A DNA stretch of 64,000 nt, taken from positions 5,996,232-6,060,231 of the forward strand of contig NC_060962.1 in NCBI RefSeq assembly GCF_910589235.1, in the 5' to 3' direction. Under the pieces are notes generated by a model, which saw only the letters and a list, made by a program, of their open reading frames with translations, made no database searches and had not been told where the DNA came from. Positions 54,685 to 64,000 of this stretch are shown piece after piece. Position numbers and translations under genes: made by a program. This DNA is from Vespa crabro. Taxonomy: Eukaryota; Arthropoda; Insecta; Hymenoptera; Vespidae. Position 1 is the stretch's first letter. Each line of letters starts with the position of its first letter.

Positions 54685-55810
54685 TATACGGTCCTGGTAC
54701 AAGTAGATTAACATCTAAGGTAATTTCAAAACTTTTTTTTATCGGTTTTTTTAAAGGTTATTTTTTATATGACCTTGTCAATTATGTTATTGAATTATTG
54801 ATAAACATAAATGTATATATAATACATGGTATATATATTCTCTTTTGTGATATGATCATCATGAGCTTTATCATAATTTTCACGCTCCAGTCTCTCGTTT
54901 GGATGGATGCGTATGCATGTCTCGAACAGGAAAGAGTCCATTTTTATTGTACTACTTAATGGTGTGTCACCTGGTAGAGGAACCGGAAGCACTCATTTCA
55001 TTTCGTTGTTTTATGTCACACGACCTTTCTGTTTTCCACTCACGAATTATCAATTTAATTTCAACGTAGCGGAACGTAGTTATAACAAACTCTACCATCC
55101 TTTTCATTTTAATTACAGAAATAGTAGATTTTTGGCTATCTCATTATTTTCTTTTCTGTTTGTTTAAAACAGAAAAGAATAAAAAAATATCATCGCAATC
55201 ATTGATTGAGTATCATCTCGTATAAATGATGCGATTATCTAAGCCTCGGAATCTAGTTTGTTTCTGTCATCTGTGTGTTTCTCTCGATTCTTTTCTCTTT
55301 CTCTCCCTCTCTCTCCCTCTCTTTCTCTCTCTCTCTCTCCCTCTCTTTCTCTCTTCCTTTCATAAGAGCCTCCTATCTTCTTCTTCGTCCTTTTTTCTCC
55401 GGCAGATCTGCTTTTTTGGGGTGGTCGAAAGCCGAAGGCCAGAACCAGAATAACCGGAACCCCTCCGACCAGAGTACGCCACCACATGGCCGAGCACGAT
55501 GATATTGTGCACTCTCTTTCTCTCGTATTATATCGTTTCACCTACACAATACCAGTGCGTGTTTACATCAATACAGTATATCGCACTACGCGCATGTGTA
55601 CGTTCCAGGAGTCCCGTTTTTACGCAATCAAAATTTATCATCCAAATTCGGACCGTTTAATATGGTAATAGTGGGGCTCCCTTGATTTTTGTCTTACTAT
55701 TTGATTGTCTCTTTTTCTCAAGAGAATCATTAATTTTTTTTACGAATAACAGGATATTATAGATAGATCATTGTTTCAAAACACAATTAATCGGTAGGCA
55801 TAAGAGGCCT

Positions 55811-55879
<69 letters not shown>

Positions 55880-58458
55880 GTATGTATGTATCTACATGTA
55901 TGCAAAGATTATCACTGTAGTATAGCGTAGAAAAGTTTCAATATTCATTTTCATCGAGATAATACAAAACTGCGTTTTAACTGGAACGCTAGCTATGCGT
56001 TTTAACGTGGAAATTTCGTGCTGGTGCCTGCAGTACGGTAGCACACGACAATGGGGGGTCGATGAAAAGGAAGAGGGGTGAAAGTTGCGTCTGATATCGA
56101 TTTCTCCCGCTGGAGGATGTCCACCAAACGGGGCTTCCCTCTCTTGCCGCAAATCCCTTCGGTGGCAGCACCATCTCCCCCTTCTCTTTTTAGTTATTTC
56201 ATTAAAATTTAATTTAAACGTCCCGCTTTATCGGAACCATTACCTTTATCTAAATTGAATTACTATTAATAATGTCCCATTATAATGTGATATAGTATGT
56301 GAACTTCACTCAAAAATGTTATTTTTCGATTATTTAAAATCGTTTGACATATTTTCTTTTCCTTTTTGTTTTATACGAATAAATATGGTTTTTTCTATTT
56401 CTTGTAAATTTGTAAATAACTCATGGAATTATAGCTATAGAATCAAATACGTTTTATCTACATAACATACGGTTTGGTATCTAAAATTTTTCGAGGTTGA
56501 CAAACAAAAGTATTGATCGATATACGGATTAATTTTTTCAATACCAATTATAGTTGAATTCTTGTAAAATACATATCCAGTCCTTTTTTACGTGATAAAA
56601 GAGAAAAAAAGAATGAATTATAATCGGTTTCTTTTGGCTCATTTTTAAATAATTTTATATTCCATTCTATTTAGCTTATAAAGCAAATGAAAAAACTCTA
56701 TAATATATAAAATAAATTATAATGGTTAATCCCTTTCTTGAAGCATAATGCGTATCGGCATCGAATAAAATGTTAAAGGAAATAAGGAATGAACAAGAGG
56801 CAGCATTGTTTGTTCGATCTTTTCAAATGGCAGTGAGAAAAAATCCAACAAGGTGACAAAGGAAAAAAAGACAGGGAGAAGGGAGTGGGGATATTAAATT
56901 AAATCGACGTTAATCAATGCTTATGACATGTCGAGGGTTGGAGAAGATAAAGGAAAAGGCGATAGATTCTTTTAGTGAGTTTAAACTGTACCATAATGTC
57001 GTATGCCAGACGATGAAAAAGAAAAAGCTGGTGTAACAAACGTGAATTACGTTTAATTAAAGGTCATCACTACGTGAACGTTCACCATTGAAAAGAACTG
57101 TCCTTAACCGTACTTGGTAATCTTCCAAATAGATTTCACAAAGCAAACTTTTTAAACTATGATATAACATTTAAATCATATTTAATTTTGCTATAAATAT
57201 AAAAATTAACAGACAAGATCGATTTAGAGAATTAATGAGTAAAATTGATAAGATATCTCTTATTGAAGAGTCAATGAAAACGATGGGATAGAAGACTAGC
57301 AGGCGCCTAGACGAGAACTAATCGAAATGTGCAGAGCGTTGCGAATCATTGGTAGCCATAGTCTCGTACAATACGGCATCAAATGCCGGCACACTCCAAA
57401 AGGGTTTATATAGTATTCGTAATTGTGTGCGTGTACGGGACGATATATACACATAAATACTGTACGTGTCCAGGCGTGGTACTTCGAATACAAGTAAAAG
57501 AAGAGACAGAGAGAAAGAGAGAAAAACACAGACGAATAGAAAAAGAAAGAAACGAGTCACGTATCGTGTGCATAGAACATGCATACACATAATGCTTCCT
57601 TCGAGAAGGAAGAAAGAAAGAAAGAGAAAGAGAAAGAGAGAGAGAGAGAGACGGAGAAAGAGCAGTCACCGGCAAGAAGATGACTAGACAGTATCGAAGT
57701 GGATACTGTCGGGCTCTCGAGAGAAGCTGCGAGAAGAGGAACGAAACGTCGTCATCGTCGTGGTTGAGCATTTTAGGAACAGGTTCTTCACGATGAAGAC
57801 TTAGTAACGAGGACGCTTATAAAAAAAAAAAGATAAAAAAAAAAGATGATGTTCAATGAACATCAAGCCTTGATATCACACGAGATATTAAATTACCTTA
57901 GAAAGAAAATAATACAATGATTTGATTCGAGCTTAAATTCGAACTTATCGGAAAGTAAAATGATCTTCGTAAAGGAATTACCTTTAAATTAAATCGATTC
58001 CGATTGCATTGTGATCGGATAGTAATCTTACGATTACTCGTAAAGATAAACTGGAATTGAGTTCCGGATCGTGGAAAGAAGAACGAGGTGACTGGACAAA
58101 AGTCATTATTGGAAAAGGAGCTCTTTCAGTGTGTCGTATACGGAATGAAACACTTTCCAATGATCGGATGAGAGTTCAATCGAGAAACTGGGAATGCACA
58201 GTTACAGACCTACAATCATAAAATCGAAGATTTCTCTCGCGTAGTCACGAAATGATTGTAGGACTGGCTTTAACAACAGTCCTGAGAATTCGTGTTCGAA
58301 TTAGTAGACCTGAAAACCTAGGATAGGAACGATACAACTCGACGTTAGGAGTACGTTAGAAGGCCCCAAAGAATTTTTTTCCCTTTCTCTTTTGCTCCTT
58401 CTTCTTGGAGCAGCTGTTCGACATTGGAACCCCAAGTCATGGCCTATTTTCGAAATTC

Positions 58459-58493
<35 letters not shown>

Positions 58494-58526
58494 CAGTACA
58501 TTACTCGTACATTAATTTAGATTAAT

Positions 58527-58576
<50 letters not shown>

Positions 58577-60011
58577 TCGATATCTCAAGAGTAGATATAT
58601 CCTTGTCCATGAAATCTAATTTTACTGAACGTTTAAAAGGAATAATATTTGCGAAGTGAGCACATGTGCGTACAAGGAAAAGAAAAAGTATCATGATGTT
58701 GATACGCTAGTCTTCGATTTTGACGTAAGCTCATCATAGTGAGATACTTCTAGCATGTGGTTTCAATTAAATAATTATTTATTTTTATTATTTTTTTTTG
58801 TTTTTGTTTTTGTTTTTTATGAGCAAAATAGCCATATAATAACGAGGATAAATATTAACCTATTTGTATTTTTATTACTTTTTATCTTTCAACATTATAC
58901 ATCATTTATTTTTACAAATAAATACTACGTTTACGCTCATATTACAATAATGTCACAATACTTTGTTTACATTTTACGTACATATCTTTAATTGAATTAA
59001 ACCGAATACAATACGTACGATATATTTTATTGATATTATCAAACTTATATATTAGATATTAATATCTTACAAAATCACTTATGTGTGTTTTTCTGTGCAT
59101 GTTTTTAGAAATAATTACGATAATATATTATATTATTGAAGTTCTATTCGATGAAGATTGATGGGAAATTTTCTTTTCTTCTAACATCGTCTGTCGCGCC
59201 TCTAACTTATTTATGATTCTCGGTTGAAGGTAGATTGACCTTTGTTGTTATCGATCGACCATATCGGTCTCGTCTCTCGTTAAGCAGAAATTATTCTCGT
59301 ACCATTCGAAGCAAGTTAACTTTGATATCTTGTTTCTCTTCATTTATTGCTATCATAAATATTTGATTAACCAAAGATGTCATATTATTTACTAACGAAA
59401 AAAGAAGACTCATCTCTTCCGCAACTTTGTTTAATCCATATATTCCGCATGTTACATGAATCATATTTGTTTAAAATATTTCTAACATACTTGGATGAAA
59501 TATTATGCTTTGCTAATTTATAATAATCTTGTAGATAATTTTTGACTCATCAGGAATATTCTGATTTACGTGTGTATATACGAAATTCTTTAAAAACTAA
59601 ACAAATTTTTATCTTGATTTCACGTTATTATCATTTTTTTATAATAATATCCATTCATGTGAACGTTCACAGTCGAATTATAAATATTATCATTTATAAA
59701 TTATAATGATTGGCTAGACATTCTTTATTTTTTATTTTCTCATTGTTTTTTTTTTTTTTTTATTTATTTATTTTTTTTCTCCCTGTCGAATTTATTGAAT
59801 AAAATTTATTCTTCGAATATATCACAGAACTTTAAAAAGAACGTGATTTTTTTTTATACCCAATTGTACAAAAATGACTGTCAATTTTTCCCCCTGCGAA
59901 AGCTAATGAGAGAATCCGACAGACCAGAAAATTGGACTTTTTCTCCGCGTGGCCACCCTCGTTTCCGGTGTCTCATCTATAACATTCAAGAAGAATCATT
60001 GAAGTGACTAA

Positions 60012-60069
<58 letters not shown>

Positions 60070-60359
60070 TATAAAATAAAAGAAAATATTAACAAAGTTT
60101 TAACTTAATGATTTCACTTGCATTTTCTTTCGAGGTAATAGCATCGCGAAACTAGCGAGCATAGTTACAATAATAGTAGATATCCGATAGCTTTATTGAA
60201 AAATTCTAAATGAAACTCTATTGTGTTCATACTCGGTGCATTCTATTGTCCGTTAAAATTAAACGTATGAGTCATGGATTCTGTGGTAAACGATTATCAT
60301 GCAATGAGTTAATTATTTTTTTGTTTTGTTTTATTTTACTAATGAACAATAATATTAAA

Positions 60360-60404
<45 letters not shown>

Positions 60405-60718
60405 TTTAAATTATAAATATATTATAAGTTTACCTCTTCGAACGATTTATAACTTGGATTTTTATTTTATACATTTTAATTAAATGAGAATAATATTTAG
60501 ATTAAATATATTATATCATTGAAATGTTTTAAATAGAATAGAGTTGTATCATTTTATCGACGTAACATTATCGAATTATTTCCGTGCAGACAAATACAAT
60601 TCCCCTGTAACCTTCGTGTGGCGCCATAAGGAAACCACTGAACGGACACCACGAACCCCTCGTATTCAAGTTCATGAGTAGATTTTTTTTTCTTTCTTTC
60701 TTTCCTTTTTTCTTTATT

Positions 60719-60754
<36 letters not shown>

Positions 60755-63700
60755 TCGCTTCGACCAAACTGAAAACTTATGAGCTGTACGACGTGACATT
60801 TGGCAACGTCTTTTTTCGTGTTGTCGTTTCCAAATTTATTTTTGTCACGATTATTCACAATCACATTTGAAAACTATATTGAGGGGTGGGAGAAGGAGGG
60901 GGTAGAGAAAAAATCAAATCAAGAATCTTTTCGAAACATTTTCAAATGTAAGAATTATCAATTATATTGCGAATGAATATTATAACGTTAATAGATTTTA
61001 CAAATATATATATTTTGTTATATGGTATCCTGTAGTATAAGCAATAAAAGAGCATACTTCTGTCTTGAAAGAAAAGAATTTATTGCTTAAGCTACCGGTA
61101 CCACTTCGTACTCTCCCATGCTTTTTCAAGTGTATATGTACACGCGTCTCTTTCCTCTCTTTCTCTTTCTCTCTTTCACTCTCTCGAGCACTCGACAGTT
61201 AGGCCACGCGACGCCACTTGAAAGGACATTCAAAGACCAAATATAGAATCACGTACCATCTGTATCCCTTCTGAGCACGAGAAGTGTATATACCTATACC
61301 AGATTACGCTGCCAAATGTAGAATCCTCTTCGAAAAGGTATTAATATGGAGGGGAAGAAAGAAAGAAAAAAAAGAAAAAAGCTTTTACTTATCGTTTTAA
61401 AGGATACTATCGTTAGAACATTCTGAATCTTGCATTATAAAATAGCAAAGAAACTTTATATTAAACGATTACATTTACATAAGACTAAAGCTTTACCTTT
61501 CATATATCATATAATCATTGAGATTGCTGATCTGTTTTTTGTCAGGACGATGAAACCAAACCCGCCGAATTGACAGATACAGAAACTACAGCTGTTATGA
61601 CAAAGGAAAACGAACAAAATGCGTCTCCTGCTCCTGAGAAACCAACAACCCCGGCAAAGGACTCAAAGGAGAAGGAAGGACGAAAGGGCATTCTAAATGC
61701 CATTAGATTACCGCTGGTATCCGTATTTCCTAGAAAGAAGAATAAGGTAATAATTTTTATATGAGAGTATTAAACGATCGAAGAAAAGTGCGTAATGGCG
61801 TATCGCGTGGTAAATGCTTTTCTTTTTTTCCTTTTCTTCTAAATTCTACATACTCAATAAACATTGTTTTGAATATAGAAATACGAAAGAGAAATAGATG
61901 GTCTGGTGTAACTAAATACATAGTGTTGCGGCTTGTCGGATATGAAACCATCCACAGCAGACCCTTTGACGAAACCTTACGAGGTTTTTCAAGCCTCTCG
62001 GGCACGTACAGCCTTTCTTCGAAGCGTCCTCTTATGATCCTCTTTTCTCCTAACTATTCCTTTACCTTAGTCTACGTATGTATGCTGCGTTTCAAAGTAC
62101 GAGATAAGACACGAATAAGAATGTCGAAATATTTTCTATGGGAAGAAGTTGAAGTTTTACATGAACTTAGATTTTTTTTTCAGACATTATGTTACCGAGA
62201 ACATCTTTCCATATAGCTTTTTTGTTCCTATAAGAATGGTCTCTGTTAGATTGTCAAGTGGGCTTGATCAATAAGACAACTTCAAGATGTTTAACCTTCG
62301 ATTCATTCTTTAAAAAATCACCTACGATACATTTTGATGCAAGTGACTTAAAATCACTGAAGTATTTTTATCAATAATTCTACGATAGAATAAAAACTTT
62401 CACTTTTAATTAAACTATTAAAACTTTTGAAGTTTAATTTTAACGCATCGTGTTACCATCTTTTCATCTCAGAGTGAGGAAAATAAATACGTACTTTCTT
62501 TCTTATCTCTCTGTATCTTGCGTATACCATCAAAACCGTTCATTAACACAACACTTTTTACCCTCGTCTTTGGTGTAAGACACAATATGCTAGGTTACGA
62601 GTGTACTTCTAAACCGTACTCTACGCTCGTCCAGGTGTTGATTACATCTGTGCAACCTGATTCGTTCTTTCCTCAGTTACTTTCTGCTCTTCGGCTAAGA
62701 CTTATCATCTACCGTTATCCGTAGAAATATCGTTACGTTAAACTTTCACGAGTATTCGTTAGAAGTAATGTCAATGATCAAATGATAATGGGTAAAGGCA
62801 GGATTTATATAAGTAGCTTTGTCGGTCAGAATCTATTTCCCAAGGTACACACGAGTCTACATATTTGTCTAATAGACAAAACATCTCGTGTCTTAAACGC
62901 GTTGAACATCAATTTTGTTTCGTTTTTTTACAGGATGGAGATGCTGACTTGGGAACGACTGGTACCGCTGGTTTGGCCAGTATCGAAACCCTTGATGACG
63001 GTGGGACAGAAAAAAATCCTATCGCTAATGAGGATGGCATGGAAACGGTACGTTTAGATAGCGACGCTGCTGATGGAGCAGAACTTCCAAAACGTCAGGT
63101 CTGTGCAGTTTGTGTGAGAGCTGCAAGGCGAAATTTATTTGCCTTAGGTATGTATGATATATCATCATTTTTGTAAGATCTAGTTACGATTTGTGATCGT
63201 TATTTGTTTGTTTAAATTAATAAACAAGTAAATAAAAAGTGTTTATTGTTTTTTTAAAAGCTGCTTCATTGTGTATTCTACTGTCGGTGATTATTATCAT
63301 ATGTGTCGCTTGTAATGGACCAAGAAGAAGCGCTAATCAATCTCATAAAACCGGCAAGTACATAAAAGCGGTAACATCATGTGGACCCATTCAAGGTGTC
63401 TTAGAAGATGGTGCATACGCTTTTCGTGGAATACCATATGCTGTCCCACCAGTTGAAAATCGTCGATGGCAAACCGCTGAACCGCTCAGTAGACTCGAAC
63501 ACTGTTGGAACGGAACTTATTTGGCTCACAATGCCTCGGAGATGTGTTGGCAACGTGAAACTTCCGGTAGAATCGACGGGGTCGAGGATTGCCTTTATCT
63601 TGATGTATTTACGCCAGACGTACGATATGATTCACCTTTACCGGTAGTAGTCATGATCGGTGCGGAAACTTTAAGCGGCTCATCGCCTGGTGTAATGCAA

Positions 63701-64000
63701 CCATCGGCAAAACTCGCTCGTGTTCGTGACATGATCTTCGTGAGACCTAACTTTCGGTACGGGTTTTGCGTTATTATTGAAAAATGATTAAAAAGAATAT
63801 TACTTAATCCCGTTCGTTTAAAAATTGATTTTTTTTTTTTTTCAACAGATTGGGAATTTTCGGATTCTTAGCGACCGAACCACTTTCTCGAGCTACACAT
63901 CCACCTACGTCCGGTAATTACGGACTCTCGGACATCATAGCCGCCCTACAATGGGTCCAATTGAATATCCAGTATTTTGGTGGCAACAAAACTTCCGTAA
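50639..64000 (+). CDS. Nrt: neurotactin, cholinesterase-like adhesion protein (5' part)
   Basis: A type II membrane glycoprotein that mediates neural cell adhesion in Drosophila (ligand Amalgam). Exons: 50639-50857, 61546-61746, 62934-63147, 63261-63756, and 63849 onward past the window end. The cytoplasmic part is about 206 aa. It is Lys/Glu/Ser-rich, with IPIGGIKMPGF and GILNAIRLPLVSVFPRKK motifs. One membrane segment (about 207-230, LFALAASLCILLSVIIIICV) ends in a cysteine-bearing motif. The extracellular domain starts near residue 245 with CGPIQGVLEDGAYAFRGIPY, VPPVENRRW and EDCLYLDVFTP, the alpha/beta-hydrolase cholinesterase signature. NGTY and NASE are N-glycosylation sequons. The position of the nucleophile lies outside the window. 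The start ATG is the first after the acceptor at 50629. Gliotactin and glutactin are less likely because they lack a long N-terminal cytoplasmic tail. Confidence 0.9.
51301..51471 (+). promoter_or_regulatory. CRE / E-box / X-box block in neurotactin intron 1
   Basis: Within 150 bases there is a CAGGTG E-box (51311-51316), a perfect CRE TGACGTCA (51324-51331) and an RFX X-box GTTTCCATAGTAAC (51442-51455) that fits RYYNYY-N2-RRNRAC. A CAG acceptor just before 51313 would also allow an alternative exon in phase 0. That exon reads about 28 codons to a TGA and would give a truncated cytoplasmic form. Confidence 0.4.
53733..53763 (+). mobile_element. possible solo mariner-like terminal repeat
   Basis: TTGGGTTGGGGAAAAGTTTG and the bases after it resemble the ends of mariner-type elements, which often begin TTRGGTTGG (recalled). 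No opposite end and no transposase frame were found nearby. It would be a relic at most. Confidence 0.2.
54634..54680. repeat. (TA)n microsatellite
   Basis: About 46 bases of pure TA in neurotactin intron 1. Confidence 0.95.
55291..55360. repeat. (TC)n-rich microsatellite
   Basis: Compound CTCTCTTT/CCCTCT tract. It creates false Ser/Leu-rich or Arg/Glu-rich open frames on both strands. Confidence 0.9.
55817..55872. repeat. (TA)n microsatellite
   Basis: About 56 bases of TA repeats in neurotactin intron 1, followed by TATG repeats. Confidence 0.95.
57608..57662. repeat. (GAAA)n-(GA)n microsatellite
   Basis: GAAA tetranucleotides passing into GA dinucleotides within neurotactin intron 1. Confidence 0.85.
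58462..58491. repeat. poly(A) tract of 30 bases
   Basis: An uninterrupted run of 30 A residues. No AATAAA precedes it and no target-site duplication was found, so a retroposed tail is not supported. Confidence 0.9.
58537..58573. repeat. (TA)n microsatellite
   Basis: TA repeats preceded by CACACA, in neurotactin intron 1. Confidence 0.95.
60013..60066. repeat. (TA)n microsatellite
   Basis: About 50 bases of TA repeats with one CA interruption. Confidence 0.95.
60363..60402. repeat. (TA)n microsatellite
   Basis: About 40 bases of TA repeats. Confidence 0.95.
60690..60757. repeat. (TTTC)n microsatellite
   Basis: TTTC tetranucleotides with a short interruption. They produce a false Lys/Glu-rich frame on the minus strand. 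Confidence 0.95.
61747..62933 (+). other. second coding intron of neurotactin
   Basis: Bounded by AAG/GTAATA and TTACAG/GATGGA. Plus-strand frames at 61761-62216 and 62518-62724 carry no recognisable domain and no matching splice phase, so nothing further is annotated. Confidence 0.6.

Larger units (their letters stand above)
50858..61545 (+). other. 10.7-kb first coding intron of neurotactin
   Basis: No nested gene could be supported. It holds several GC-richer blocks (51.3-51.5, 53.2-53.5, 55.4-55.5, 56.0-56.2, 57.3-58.4 and 61.1-61.3 kb) set in AT-rich sequence with many microsatellites. Such blocks are candidate enhancers. Confidence 0.5.

Noticed and set aside
55239..55541. 100-codon minus-strand frame with a hydrophobic stretch
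   Set aside because: Half of it is the TC repeat read as Arg/Glu. No start context or homology supports it.
58462..58491. Poly(A) run as the tail of a retrocopy
   Set aside because: No coding or small-RNA-like sequence precedes it and no target-site duplication is visible.
1..64000. tRNA genes, rRNA, CRISPR arrays, viral insertions
   Set aside because: I looked for tRNA-like TTCGAAT motifs with stems, repeat-spacer patterns and transposase or polymerase motifs. None was convincing.

Overview
This is an AT-rich arthropod nuclear window, almost certainly an insect and probably a hymenopteran. The evidence is multi-exon genes with short AT-rich introns, an insect-type neurotactin, an ATRX that keeps its ADD domain (Drosophila XNP lacks it), and many AT, TC and TA microsatellites. 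The order-level guess is inference. I see no bacterial, phage or CRISPR content.

Layout, left to right: (1) 1-530 looks like the 3' UTR of an off-window plus-strand gene. (2) 668-16035, minus: a complete VPS13A/C-type lipid-transfer protein in 51 exons (3,452 aa). (3) 17178-23589, minus: a 1,578-aa protein with about 20 C2H2 zinc fingers in 11 exons. (4) 23590-29883: 6.3 kb without a gene, holding two GC-richer blocks and a diverged tandem repeat of about 320 bp. (5) 29884-32816, plus: iduronate-2-sulfatase, 10 exons, 575 aa. (6) 33681-43035, minus: ATRX with an ADD domain and SNF2 helicase, 23 exons, 2,392 aa; it converges on the sulfatase at a palindromic two-way poly(A) site. (7) 43036-44860: spacer with possible repeat debris. 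(8) 44861-47001, minus: a 535-aa protein with Cx4C C2H2 fingers. (9) 47002-50638: divergent promoter region with a probable non-coding first exon of the next gene. (10) 50639 to the window end, plus: neurotactin, first five coding exons, with a 10.7-kb first coding intron.

Exon models were built by hand from reading frames and splice signals. In each gene the exon phases join without a frame break, which is the main internal check. The genes are not a pathway: they are lipid transport, two transcription-factor-like proteins, a lysosomal enzyme, a chromatin remodeller and a neural adhesion receptor. The points most worth a second look are the weakly conserved C-terminus and the GC-AG intron of VPS13, the CRE/X-box block inside neurotactin intron 1, the CCGATGT/TCGGCCGA cluster near 25.4 kb, the tandem repeat near 28 kb, and the two-way terminator near 33.1 kb.
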